Positions 20,724 to 38,584 of a stretch of 64,000 nucleotides of DNA are shown here, piece after piece (positions within the stretch are counted from its first letter, which is position 1; each line of letters starts with the position of its first letter). Location of the stretch: NCBI GenBank assembly GCA_020849765.1, contig JADLAY010000069.1, positions 186,001 to 250,000 of the forward strand, given 5' to 3'. The notes under the pieces were generated by a model. It saw only the letters and a list, made by a program, of their open reading frames with translations. It was not told the origin of the DNA and did no database searches. The position numbers and the translations under genes were made by a program. Source of the DNA: Anaerolineae bacterium. Lineage in GTDB: Bacteria > Chloroflexota > Anaerolineae > Aggregatilineales > Phototrophicaceae.

Positions 20724-22397
20724 CTATTCGAGCTTGTTCATCAGGCTGTCGATGAAGTCGTCGTCAATTGACGAGCCTTTCTGCAGCAGCATCTCGACCT
20801 GGCCGTTCAGGCGTTCGCGGTCACTGGCGGTCAGTTCTTTCGCCGTGATGACGACGATCGGCACGTGCTGCAGAACTTCGTCGCTCTTCATCGCCTCGAT
20901 GACGACGAAGCCGTCCACGTCCGGCATCATCAGGTCGGTGATGACGAGATCTGGCTTGATCTCCAGCATCATCTGCAAGCCCGCACGGCCATCCGGCGCC
21001 AGATGCACGTCGTAATCCTGGCCGCGCGCTTCCAGCAGCCGCTTGATCAGGCGGGCGGCGTCCGGGCTATCCTCGATGATCAGGATGCGCCGGATGCTCG
21101 ACTCGATGTGATCGAGGGCCGAAAGCAGCTTGTCTTCCGGCAGTTGCACCGTCTTCGAGCGTTGCAGTTCGACCTGCTTTTGCCACTGCTCGCCCAGGAT
21201 CTCGCGTTCGACCGGCAGCGTATGGCCGCTGCAATTGAGCACAACCACTTCATCCGGCCTGATGACCCCGCGCTGCACCAGCTTGAACATGCCCGCGAAC
21301 ATAACGCCCGCCGCCGGTTCAACGGAAATGCCTTCCAGACGCGCCACCAGCCGGATGGCGTCGAAGGCTTCTTCGTCGGTCGCATCGGCGAAGACACCGC
21401 CGTTCTCCTGCACATAGTCGTAGAGCAGTTCGTAGGAACGTCCGGGGTTGCCGGTCGCCAGCGTCGCGATGACCGTCTGCGGATTGGTCACCGGCGTGGC
21501 GATGCGCTGCCCGCGCACGAACGCGTCGACCATCGGCGCGCAGCCGGTCGACTGGATCAAACCCAGCGCGGGTAGCTTGTCGACAATGCCCATCGACTGC
21601 ATTTCGCGGAAGCCCTTGGCGACACCGATCGGCCCCATGCCGCCACTCACACCCTGGAAGAACCAATCCGGCGAGCGCCAGCGCTGGCCATCGTCGAGCG
21701 CCTCGCCCAGATCTTCGGCGATCTCGTAGGCAATCGTCTTCATCGCCTCGATTGCGGCCACGCTCTTGATGCCCCGGTCGAGGAAGATATGTTTGTTCTT
21801 GGCGAAGCGTGCAGCGATCTCTTTTGTTTCATCGTAGCTGCCGCTGATCTTGATCACTTCCGCGCCGTAGAGCGCCGCCTCGCGCATTTTCGGGCCGGGC
21901 GTCAGGCTGGGGAAGAAGGCCCACAATTTGACCCCGGCGCGCGCGCCATAGGCGGCGTAAGCAATCGCCACGTTGCCCGTGCTCGCCACGACCACCTCGT
22001 CGACGCCGATCTCGCGCATGGCTGAGATAGCGACCGTCGCCTGACGATCTTTGAAGCTGTTGGTCGGCCCCTGGCGCTCATCTTTGATGTAGAGATACTT
22101 CAAGCCAAGCATACTCGCCAGCGCTTGTGAGCGGATCAGCGGTGTGCCGCCCTCGCCCAGGCTGACGATGTTGCGCTTCTCGTAGATCGGCAGGACTTCC
22201 GCATAACGCCAGACGCCATGGCGACGCTCTTTGAGCGCTGCCTGCCATTCCTGGACGTTGATCAGGTCAAGATCGTACCGCGCTTCGAGAATGTTCTCGC
22301 CGCAGTTTGGACAGCCCGCCACATTTTTGTCGAGAGGAACGCGCGTTTTGCAGTGCAGGCATTCCAGGTCGATGTGGCGGGTTGAATGTGTCTGCAT
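20724..22397 (-). CDS. threonine synthase fused to a C-terminal receiver domain
   Basis: 557 residues from the ATG at 22397 (a TTG at 22406 would overlap the kinase stop by 4 bases). Residues 1-410 are a PLP-dependent threonine synthase: an N-terminal zinc ribbon (CLHCK, CPNC; Cys13/16/29/32), SLGEGGTPL, the PLP lysine Lys116 in GPTNSFKDRQA, ASTGNVAIAYAAY, and the phosphate-binding loop QGVSGGMGPIG. Residues of about 435-557 are a complete receiver domain: acidic pair in ILIIEDSPD, phospho-acceptor Asp488 in VITDLMMPDVDGF, Thr518 in VVITAKE and Lys540 in LLQKGSS. Canonical threonine synthases end before this. It is the last gene of the operon and directly follows the giant histidine kinase. 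It would convert O-phosphohomoserine to threonine; a link to phosphorelay control is inference. The join is in one uninterrupted frame. Confidence 0.9.
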   Translation of the reverse strand: MQTHSTRHIDLECLHCKTRVPLDKNVAGCPNCGENILEARYDLDLINVQEWQAALKERRHGVWRYAEVLPIYEKRNIVSLGEGGTPLIRSQALASMLGLKYLYIKDERQGPTNSFKDRQATVAISAMREIGVDEVVVASTGNVAIAYAAYGARAGVKLWAFFPSLTPGPKMREAALYGAEVIKISGSYDETKEIAARFAKNKHIFLDRGIKSVAAIEAMKTIAYEIAEDLGEALDDGQRWRSPDWFFQGVSGGMGPIGVAKGFREMQSMGIVDKLPALGLIQSTGCAPMVDAFVRGQRIATPVTNPQTVIATLATGNPGRSYELLYDYVQENGGVFADATDEEAFDAIRLVARLEGISVEPAAGVMFAGMFKLVQRGVIRPDEVVVLNCSGHTLPVEREILGEQWQKQVELQRSKTVQLPEDKLLSALDHIESSIRRILIIEDSPDAARLIKRLLEARGQDYDVHLAPDGRAGLQMMLEIKPDLVITDLMMPDVDGFVVIEAMKSDEVLQHVPIVVITAKELTASDRERLNGQVEMLLQKGSSIDDDFIDSLMNKLE

Positions 22398-22402
22398 CAA
22401 GC

Positions 22403-31207
<8,805 letters not shown>

Positions 31208-31225
31208 AATCACCACTCGCCTATC

Positions 31226-33502
31226 TCAGTTTTTCTCGCCAGGAGTCGGATGAGATCCGTTGCCGTTGCCATTCCCATTGCCGTTGCTCTTGCCATTGGT
31301 GCCGATGCCGTCGGCGCCGTGCAAACGGATGCTCACCTGAGGCGTCTTCAGTGCTTGTCCCACTTCACGCACCGCCGTCTGCAGGATTTCGCTGATGTTC
31401 GTCTGTGCGGCCAGGCGCGCGGCGATGTTATTGACCATACGCTCGCGTTCGGCTGCGCGACGACTTTCCTGGAACAGACGCGCATTTTCCAGACCGAGCG
31501 CAAGGCGGTTGGAGAGTTCCTTCGCCAGTTCGAGCTTGCCCTCGTTGAAATCCGCCGCCGGAATTTCCCACTCGACCGCGCCCAGGACGGCGCCGCCGAT
31601 CTGAATCGGCACGGCGATCGGCAGTGTATCGCGCTCGGTCAGTTGGCCGACGACGGCCTGACGGGTCGCCAGGGCAGCTTTGCGCAGCGCCGAAAGATCT
31701 TCATCCGATGGATGACCGGCGCGACTGCTCAGCGCATCCTGCTGCTGCTCGCGCATGTACTCTTCCCAGGCGCGCACCGTCGCCTGACGATTGGCCTGCT
31801 CGATCTGCACCAGACGTCGCACCGACTCTTCGTACAGCCGCGCCGTCTGGATCGCCACCGCGATCTGGTTGGCGACGATTTGCAGGACGTCGGCTTCTTC
31901 CGGCGCAAAGGCTTCTTTTTGCTTGCTTTGCACGTCGAGCACGCCGATGACCTGCTCGCCAAAGATCAGCGGGATCGCCATCTCGGCGCGGGTTTCCGGC
32001 AGGAACTGCTGCTTGTGATGCAACCGGCTCGCCTCGACATCGCGCGCGATCGTCGGGCGCTTCTGTGCGGCAGCCTGTCCCACAATGCTGATGCTGCCCA
32101 CGGCCAGGCGGTGGCCGCGCGCGAGCAGTTGTTTACCCGCTTCGCCCGTGCTCGCCTGGAGGATCGCATTCTTGCCTTCGATGTCGATCAAGAAGATCTG
32201 CGCGTGGTAGAGGTTGGGGAAGCGCTCGATCAGCAGCGAGACCACGTTGTCCATTAGCGACTGCAAATCGCGCTGCGTGGCCGCGAACTGGCTGATCAAC
32301 TGGGTCGCGCTGATGTCGCGCGCCCTGGCTTCCAGCCGGGCTTCCAGCATCTGCACCATCGTCTGCACTTGATCGCGCATCTGCACGAACGAGCTGGCGA
32401 GCGCGCCGATTTCGTCACCACGACGGCTGTCCGGCACGGCAAAGTCGAAATCACCCTGCGCCAATGCCTGCGAAGCCTGGCGCAGACGATGCAGGGGCGG
32501 CGTCAGCGTGTGATTGAGCAGCAGCAGCGCTGCCACGAGCACACTGGCGAGCGCCGCGAATCCGGCGACGAGCACGAAGCTGCGTGCATTGTAGAAATCG
32601 AAGGCGCGCGCGGCGGCGTCCGTCACCCGCACCTCGCTGACAAGCCCGAGCGGCGTGCCCGTCAGCGGCGCGAAATAGCCGATGACCTCGGCGCCGCTCT
32701 CTTGCTGGTAGCGCTGGACGCCGGATTGACCATTGAGCGCACGCACCGCACCCAACGAACGGCTGGGCATCAACGCGTCGTCCGCAAGCTGCGGCGCAAA
32801 CATCACATCATCCTGGCTGATCAGGAACGTCGTGACCGGGTAATCGGCGCTTGTCTCCGCCAGCAGCGACTGAATGCGGCTGTTATCAATGCGCCCGATC
32901 AAGTAGCCTGCCGGTTCGCCCGTGCGCCGGGTGATCACGTGGATCACTTCCAGCGCAGGCTGGTTGCCGGTTGAGGCCGCCGTCAGCGTGTGCGCCCTGC
33001 CTTCGGCAACGGCTGCGGTGGCCGCGCGGAAGGTATTCGTGCGCGATTGGTTCAGGCCGAGCGTCGTCGTATCGGCAGCGGCATCCGTGGCCTGGGCAGC
33101 GACCACGACCCCATCCGGGTCGAGCAGCCGTATCTCGTCGAAGATCGTGCTGGCCGGGTTGAGCAGCCGCGTATCGTAGAGTGTCTCGAGCTGACCTCTG
33201 GCTGTCTCAGTCGCATCGGTCAGGAAGGCGATGTGCCGGCTCTGAACCGACTGATCGCCCAGGAAGGTATCGAAAGCGATCTTCGCATCGTCAAACAGCG
33301 AATTGACTGCGACCAGATGCTGGGTGCCGTTGAGCTGGATGTAGCTTTCAGCGCTGTCGATGCCGTTGTCGACCGTGGCCGTGCGCACGACCATGAACAT
33401 GGGCAGCGCGAGCGTCAGCACGCCCGCGCCCACGAGTACGACGATCTTGACCCAGATCGGCCAGTTGACCGGATTGAGGAAAGCCCATGACCCCTTGTTC
33501 AT
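31226..33502 (-). CDS. dCache-HAMP-GAF receptor protein without kinase domain
   Basis: 758 residues. TM helix 18-40, a large extracytoplasmic dCache-like region 45-290, TM helix about 298-320, HAMP (LRQASQALAQGDFDF...) to about 375, a GAF domain 395-560 (LYHAQIFLID, STGEAGKQLLARGHRL, LPETRAEMAIPLIFGEQVIG), a linker with RAWEEYM, and a half-GAF to about 690. It then ends in a truncated GAF start (VSIRLHG) and an Asn-Gly repeat coded around 31257-31305. No HisKA, HATPase, GGDEF or methyl-accepting domain is present, so it presumably signals through a partner, most likely the giant kinase encoded 9-18 bases downstream (inference). Starts with ATGA overlap on the preceding gene and an AGGAGA site. 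Confidence 0.85.
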   Translation of the reverse strand: MNKGSWAFLNPVNWPIWVKIVVLVGAGVLTLALPMFMVVRTATVDNGIDSAESYIQLNGTQHLVAVNSLFDDAKIAFDTFLGDQSVQSRHIAFLTDATETARGQLETLYDTRLLNPASTIFDEIRLLDPDGVVVAAQATDAAADTTTLGLNQSRTNTFRAATAAVAEGRAHTLTAASTGNQPALEVIHVITRRTGEPAGYLIGRIDNSRIQSLLAETSADYPVTTFLISQDDVMFAPQLADDALMPSRSLGAVRALNGQSGVQRYQQESGAEVIGYFAPLTGTPLGLVSEVRVTDAAARAFDFYNARSFVLVAGFAALASVLVAALLLLNHTLTPPLHRLRQASQALAQGDFDFAVPDSRRGDEIGALASSFVQMRDQVQTMVQMLEARLEARARDISATQLISQFAATQRDLQSLMDNVVSLLIERFPNLYHAQIFLIDIEGKNAILQASTGEAGKQLLARGHRLAVGSISIVGQAAAQKRPTIARDVEASRLHHKQQFLPETRAEMAIPLIFGEQVIGVLDVQSKQKEAFAPEEADVLQIVANQIAVAIQTARLYEESVRRLVQIEQANRQATVRAWEEYMREQQQDALSSRAGHPSDEDLSALRKAALATRQAVVGQLTERDTLPIAVPIQIGGAVLGAVEWEIPAADFNEGKLELAKELSNRLALGLENARLFQESRRAAERERMVNNIAARLAAQTNISEILQTAVREVGQALKTPQVSIRLHGADGIGTNGKSNGNGNGNGNGSHPTPGEKN

Positions 33503-35187
33503 GGCGTCTCCTGTTCAGCATGAGCACCGCCAGGGGTGCCCTCGAGATAAGCGCGCGTGTAAACCGCGCCGAGCGCCGTCTGGAATTCCGCCGCCGCCAG
33601 GTCGAGCACCGTTTGCACGTCGGTCACGCCCGTCAGCCGGGCGCCGATCGTGCTCGCCTGATATTCGCGCTCTGCCTGGGCCTGCGTTTGTTCCAGCAGA
33701 CGGGTGTTCTCCAGCGCGGCGCCCAGGCGTTCGGCGACGCTGCGCGCGAGTTCGATCTTGCGCTGGTTGAGCGGCTGCCCCGGCGCTACCGAAAACGACA
33801 TCGCGCCGAGCAGTTCACCGCGAAAGGCGATCGGGAGCGTCAACGTCTGACCGTCGGCCTGCGTTTCAATGATCGGCTCGCCCTTTTCGAGCGTCACGCG
33901 CACGGTGTCCGGAATGTCCGCCGCCTGCAGCAGATGATAGCTATCTGACTGGCGCACCAGGTCGTAACCCGCTGCACCCTTGCCGTATTTGCTCACGTAG
34001 CTGTTCCACGTCGTGCGGATGCTATCTTTCAGGCGCGCATCTTGCTCGCGCAGCAGCGACGTCAGGCTGTCCAGGTTGCCCTGCGCCTCGCGTAGTTCGT
34101 TGTTCAATGCGGTGACGCGTCGCTGCAGCGTGATCAGGCTGGCAGTGCGCTGGACGACCATCGCCATCGCTTCTACCTGCTCGCGATCGAAGGGGCGACG
34201 ATCCTCGCTGCTCGCTTCGATAACGCCCAGCAGTGTGTCGCCCACGATCATCGGGATCGCCAGGGCGCGGCGAGCGGGGGACGTCAGCAGAGCTTGATCC
34301 GCCAGCGAAGAGGCGCTGTCCGCAGCCATGACCACGCGGTTCGACGCCGCCTGGCCGACCAACCCGGGGTTACCCACGATGACGACGTTGCGCAGTGTCT
34401 GATCCATCATGCCCAATGCCATACGTGCGCGCTGTACAAGCTGGCGCTCGTCATTGGTCATGTAGACCTGGACGTTCTCGAAATTGAACTGCGTCTCGAA
34501 CGTCGTGACCAATTCACCCAACAGCGTGGCTTCGTCCGCGGTCGCTGCTGTCGTCGTGCCATGCTCAGCCGCCGTTTGCATATAGCGCGCCAGCGTGATG
34601 GCGTCGCTCAGGTTGCGCTCGTCGTTGCCGCTGAAGACATAGAGGAAGGCCGCCGCTGTCCCCAACGTGACCACGGGCACGATCAAAAGCAGATCGAAGT
34701 TGTTATTCGGGATGAACTGGTAAGGCTCATTGAAGTTCGTCAGCCAGGCCGCACGTGCGATCAGCAGGACCAGGCTGAGGATCACGACCGGGATATACAG
34801 CCGCCGGTTGAGCAGCACGCCGCCCGCGATCAAGGCCGGGACGACCGCCAGCGGCAGCATCCCTTCGGGTGAGGTGAACAGCAGCGGGGCAGTGCTCAAC
34901 AGCAGCGTGTAGGTGAAGATGGCCGCGGCGGTGCGCAGGCGTCCGCTTTGCAGCGCGACGATCGTCACGGCGCTGGCAAATGGCAGCACCAGCAGGCTGG
35001 GGGTCAGAAACAGGTCGAACGACGAGCCTTCGCCGATGTTGGGCAGCGCTGCGCCAAACACGTACAGCGCCCAGGCGCCGACCGTCAACCACGTCATGGC
35101 GAGCAGCCCCCAGGCACGCTGCCGCATGACGCTCGTTTGATAGGGATAGCGGACGGTGAAGAGGTAGCGTATCACCGAAATGATCAT
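33499..35187 (-). CDS. multi-TM GAF receptor protein without kinase domain
   Basis: 562 residues. About six hydrophobic segments fill residues 25-190 (for example WGLLAMTWLTVGAWALYVFG, LLLIVPVVTLGTAAAFLYVF). A GAF domain follows at about 215-360 (FNFENVQVYMTND, NPGLVGQAASNRVVM, AIPMIVGDTLLGVIEASS), then a coiled coil with TTWNSYV, a half-GAF at 430-510 and a truncated GAF tail. No catalytic output domain. The stop and the next start share ATGA. It resembles the neighbouring 535-residue protein in layout but has a diverged membrane part. Role: membrane sensor feeding the operon's kinase (inference). Confidence 0.82.
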   Translation of the reverse strand: MIISVIRYLFTVRYPYQTSVMRQRAWGLLAMTWLTVGAWALYVFGAALPNIGEGSSFDLFLTPSLLVLPFASAVTIVALQSGRLRTAAAIFTYTLLLSTAPLLFTSPEGMLPLAVVPALIAGGVLLNRRLYIPVVILSLVLLIARAAWLTNFNEPYQFIPNNNFDLLLIVPVVTLGTAAAFLYVFSGNDERNLSDAITLARYMQTAAEHGTTTAATADEATLLGELVTTFETQFNFENVQVYMTNDERQLVQRARMALGMMDQTLRNVVIVGNPGLVGQAASNRVVMAADSASSLADQALLTSPARRALAIPMIVGDTLLGVIEASSEDRRPFDREQVEAMAMVVQRTASLITLQRRVTALNNELREAQGNLDSLTSLLREQDARLKDSIRTTWNSYVSKYGKGAAGYDLVRQSDSYHLLQAADIPDTVRVTLEKGEPIIETQADGQTLTLPIAFRGELLGAMSFSVAPGQPLNQRKIELARSVAERLGAALENTRLLEQTQAQAEREYQASTIGARLTGVTDVQTVLDLAAAEFQTALGAVYTRAYLEGTPGGAHAEQETP

Positions 35188-36791
35188 GATCCACTCCCAC
35201 CGTTAGTCTCGGCCGTCGCTGCGCCGAGCCGGATTGCGCCGCGCTCGGCACCGAGCGTTTCGCCGAGTTCAACCAGCGTGACGCGCAGCAGTTCTTCAAC
35301 CGAGCCGACCGTTTCGTAGCGCGTCGCGATCTCGTTCAAGCGCTGCTTCTGCACGTTCTCCATCTGCGAGGCTTCGTACAGCCGCGCGTTCTCCAGGCTG
35401 GCCGCCAGTTGTGCCAGCACTTCTCGCATGGCCTCGACCTTGACGTGGGAAATCTCCTCGTCGGCTTCGATTTCGACCGCGCCGATCAACTGCCCATGCA
35501 GGATCAACGGCAGTGCAACCAGCGAGTGCGTCGGCGTGACGTTTTCGACCGCCTCACCCTGCGCCGCCGTGCGCAAGGTTTGACTCCAGCTCAGGTCAGT
35601 CGTCCGCCGCCCTTGATCGAGCGTGATGCCGGATGCAGTGCCCATGTCGCGTACGTATTCGCGCCAGGCGTTACCGGTCAGCTCGCTGTTGAGCCGTTGG
35701 ATTTCTTCCAGGTTCATCTGCGTTTGCTGGTATAGATGCTCGTTTTCACGCGCCGTCGTGGCTTGCGTCTCGAACAGGCGGATGTTGCGGATTTCGGCTG
35801 CGAGTACGTTCGCCAGGGTTTGCAGCGCCTGGATTTCGTTCTGATCGAAAGCGTCATTCTTCGTGCTCTGGACGTCCAGCGCGCCGACAACCTGCCCGCC
35901 ATCGAGAATCGGCACGGCCAATTCTGCGCGTGTGGCTGGCAGCAGTTCGTTGCGGAAGCGGACGTTCTCCGGGTCGCTATCGCGTGCGATCACCGGCACG
36001 CCGCGCTGCGTGACCTGCCCGATCACGCTGGTCGAGCCAATGGCCAGCCGGTGTTTGCGCATCAGCAGCTGTTCGCCCACGACGCCCGTGCTGGCGACCA
36101 GCATGGCGTATTCGTGCGCCGTATCGACCAGGAACACCTGAACGTGATAATAACCAAAGCGGTCACTGATCTGGCGCGTGACCTGGCCGAGCAGGAAGTT
36201 GAGTTCCAGCGTCTGGCTGGCGAACTGCGCGATTTCCGCCGTGAATTGCAGCAAGTTGGCCGCGCGCAGCGAGGCGCTGGCCGTGCGATCGGCAGTGGTG
36301 ATGAGATAGCGCGAAGATAGGCTCACAATCACCACGACGAGCAGCGGCAGATTGTTGGCACCCAGGTCGAATAAGGCGTTGGGATTCCCCTGCGCTGACC
36401 CCACTGCAACCAGGGCAAGGCGTACGATGACCACGGTGTTGACGATCAGGTAGCCGACCCCATTCAGCAGGGCCGCCGCCGCAATCACGGCGGTCACGGC
36501 AATGATCAGCAGTGCGGCGGGCAGCGGGGTGAGCGTGGCCACGGTTAACGAGGCGCACAACCCGATCGCTGCGACACTGACACGGCCACGATTGACCAGC
36601 ATGAGCCAGACGATGCCCAGCAATAGGATAGCGACGGTGGCGATGCCGAAGATCTGGGTGGAAAGCCCACTCATCAGGCCGAATACCGCTAACGAGCCGG
36701 CGAGTCCCAATCCAATTGAGACAATCGACAATGCGCGGATGAAGCGGACACGAAGTTCGGGCAACGTGGTGCTCTGAACGAGAGTGTTCAT
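35184..36791 (-). CDS. multi-TM GAF receptor protein without kinase domain
   Basis: 535 residues. Residues 15-165 hold about six transmembrane helices (SIVSIGLGLAGSLAVFGLM, IATVAILLLGIVWLMLV, LLIIAVTAVIAAAALLNGV). A canonical GAF at 185-340 contains FGYYHVQVFLVDTA, STGVVGEQLLMRKHRL, SVIGQVTQRGVPV and LPATRAELAVPIL, nearly the same signature as GAF1 and GAF9 of the giant kinase. Then a NAWREYV linker, a half-GAF to about 475 and the short tail AIRLG. There is no kinase or other enzymatic domain. A GGAGGT site precedes the ATG, which overlaps the stop of the preceding gene (ATGA). Confidence 0.82.
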   Translation of the reverse strand: MNTLVQSTTLPELRVRFIRALSIVSIGLGLAGSLAVFGLMSGLSTQIFGIATVAILLLGIVWLMLVNRGRVSVAAIGLCASLTVATLTPLPAALLIIAVTAVIAAAALLNGVGYLIVNTVVIVRLALVAVGSAQGNPNALFDLGANNLPLLVVVIVSLSSRYLITTADRTASASLRAANLLQFTAEIAQFASQTLELNFLLGQVTRQISDRFGYYHVQVFLVDTAHEYAMLVASTGVVGEQLLMRKHRLAIGSTSVIGQVTQRGVPVIARDSDPENVRFRNELLPATRAELAVPILDGGQVVGALDVQSTKNDAFDQNEIQALQTLANVLAAEIRNIRLFETQATTARENEHLYQQTQMNLEEIQRLNSELTGNAWREYVRDMGTASGITLDQGRRTTDLSWSQTLRTAAQGEAVENVTPTHSLVALPLILHGQLIGAVEIEADEEISHVKVEAMREVLAQLAASLENARLYEASQMENVQKQRLNEIATRYETVGSVEELLRVTLVELGETLGAERGAIRLGAATAETNGGSGS

Positions 36792-38059
36792 GCCTGGCTG
36801 ACCTCCTGATCGACTGGCGTCATCGGAGTATCGCCCAATCGGATCGCGACCCGTTTCGCGTTCATCATCTCCTGCAAACCACGTGCCGCCTCAAGCAGCA
36901 GGCTGTCGACAAGATTCAGCGTGCGGAACCGGTTGATGACGTGGTCGATCATCTCGGTTTGCTCGAAACGCAGCGCTTCAACGCGACGCTGGCGCACGTC
37001 CTGCACATAAATGGCGAGTTGGCTCGTCAGTGCGTCGACCATCTCGACCATATCAGGCGTGAACTTGCGCTCCAGTGTATAGAGATCCAGACCGACGGAG
37101 CCGATCAATTCGCCGCCGACTGTCAGCGGTGCAATGATGACCGACTTGGCGCCCAACGCACGTAGGGGTTCGAGGACTTCGGGTGAGATCAACTGGTCAT
37201 GTTCAATATCCTCGATCAAGATCGGGCGGCCCATCTCCTGACGCAGCAGGTCGATCAGTGGGTTGCTTTCGACGGCGATTGGGACGCCGATGGCGCCCTG
37301 ATCGGGATATTCGCTTCTCACGAACGCGGATTTGCCGTCCGGCTCGATCAAGACTGTGCCCGCGTGATCGGCGCCGGTGGCTTCGACCAGCGTCTTCATC
37401 GTCGCGAGCATAGCGCCCGCTTCGTCAGTATCGACGCCGACGCTGTTCGCCAGCAGGTTGAGCGTTTCCAGAACGTGGAACTGTCGTTCGTAATCGATGC
37501 CGCCTGTCTGGCTTTCGCGCAGCAAGCGCCGATTCTGCATGGTCATGCTCGCCTGATTGGCGAACATCTCATAAAGCTGCCGCGTGGGCGGGTCAAACGC
37601 GCGTTGGGTTTTGTAAACAACGACGAGAATGTCGGCAACACGGCCCTGGTCGGCCAGCGGGATGACAATGTGGCTGTGCCCGCCGTGCTTTACGGCCAGG
37701 GCACTGATGTCGTCGGCGGCCTTGTCGCTCACATCGACGAATGTGACCGTCTGCGGCAGCGCCGTAATGTGCTCATACGGGATATCAAGTTTGCGCGCGG
37801 TAATACTTTCGTCGCCGGCCAGGCCCTCTTGCAGCAGCACCGCCCGGCTGATCCGGTCGCTGGTGATGTGCAGCAGGGTGGCGGCATCCATCGCCAGCGT
37901 CCCCTGCAAGACCATCAGGATGGCGTGGATGTTTTCGGCTTTGGTCAGGTGCTGGTTGATGGTGTAAAGCGTTTGTACGACGTCCAGCACGGCGCTTGGG
38001 GTGGTCGCCGAATGATCTTGATTGTCGGGTGCGTCGCCCGTCCGGGGGTCGTGTGTCAC
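36788..38059 (-). CDS. soluble tandem GAF protein
   Basis: 423 residues, no transmembrane segment. GAF A spans about 30-190 (TINQHLTKAENIHAILMVLQ... HSHIVIPLADQGRVADILVV) and GAF B about 200-365 (VLETLNLLANSVGVD... SVIIAPLTVGGELIGSVGLDL). The C-terminus is the truncated GAF start VAIRLGDTP seen in the other receptors. GTG start with a GGGTGA site. It is separated by 84 bases, containing a hairpin, from the two receiver genes upstream, and it begins the unbroken ATGA-linked chain of four receptor genes. Probable cytosolic sensory or adaptor subunit. Confidence 0.82.
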   Translation of the reverse strand: MTHDPRTGDAPDNQDHSATTPSAVLDVVQTLYTINQHLTKAENIHAILMVLQGTLAMDAATLLHITSDRISRAVLLQEGLAGDESITARKLDIPYEHITALPQTVTFVDVSDKAADDISALAVKHGGHSHIVIPLADQGRVADILVVVYKTQRAFDPPTRQLYEMFANQASMTMQNRRLLRESQTGGIDYERQFHVLETLNLLANSVGVDTDEAGAMLATMKTLVEATGADHAGTVLIEPDGKSAFVRSEYPDQGAIGVPIAVESNPLIDLLRQEMGRPILIEDIEHDQLISPEVLEPLRALGAKSVIIAPLTVGGELIGSVGLDLYTLERKFTPDMVEMVDALTSQLAIYVQDVRQRRVEALRFEQTEMIDHVINRFRTLNLVDSLLLEAARGLQEMMNAKRVAIRLGDTPMTPVDQEVSQA

Positions 38060-38122
38060 AGCCTCACCCTACCTGTCGTTTCGTGCTTTCAAGCGCATAC
38101 GGGCAATCTACGAGGTCGAAGA

Positions 38123-38144
38123 AACCGGCTTTGAGGCGCCGGTT
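38123..38144 (-). terminator. possible attenuating hairpin inside the signalling operon
   Basis: 7-bp stem (AACCGGC / GCCGGTT), read on the minus strand as a hairpin followed by TCTTCG. It overlaps the last base of the stop codon of the second receiver gene. The poor T-run suggests partial rather than full termination between the receiver genes and the receptor genes. Confidence 0.35.
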
Positions 38145-38584
38145 CATTTCCACTCCCAGACTTCTTCACCAGCAAGCAGCTTGCGAATCTGGTTCGGGAA
38201 CCGATCCGGATCGAGCGGTTTTCCCATGAACCCGTCAAACCCGGCTTTTTTCGCCCGGCGCATCTGGTCTTCGCTGGCCTCGGCCGTGACGGCAACGATG
38301 ATGGTGTCTTTCAGGCGTGCGCTGGTGCGCAGTTTCTGCAGCGCCTGGTACCCGTCCTCATATGGCAGACGAATGTCAAGCAAAATCAAATCGACGCGGG
38401 GCAGCGTATCGGCAAACTGCACGACTTGCCAGCCGGACGTCTTCCACTCGCAACGCTGGACACCCATGAACGCCAACATCCGCGCGATCAGCACGAAGTT
38501 GGGCACGTTGTCCTCAACCACGAGAATATGCGCATCGCTCGGTTCAATCGGCGTGCGCGCTTTCGTTCCAACCGCTTCACTCAT
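38144..38584 (-). CDS. single-domain response regulator
   Basis: 146 residues: a receiver domain with a short N-terminal extension (MSEAVGTKARTPIEPSDA). Key residues: acidic pair in LVVEDN, phospho-acceptor Asp70 in ILLDIRLPYEDGY, Thr100 in VAVTAEA and Lys122 in FMGKPLD. No output domain. The ATG overlaps the stop of the preceding receiver gene (ATGA) and has an AGGAG site. Likely a phosphorelay partner of the giant kinase in the same cluster (inference). Confidence 0.88.
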   Translation of the reverse strand: MSEAVGTKARTPIEPSDAHILVVEDNVPNFVLIARMLAFMGVQRCEWKTSGWQVVQFADTLPRVDLILLDIRLPYEDGYQALQKLRTSARLKDTIIVAVTAEASEDQMRRAKKAGFDGFMGKPLDPDRFPNQIRKLLAGEEVWEWK

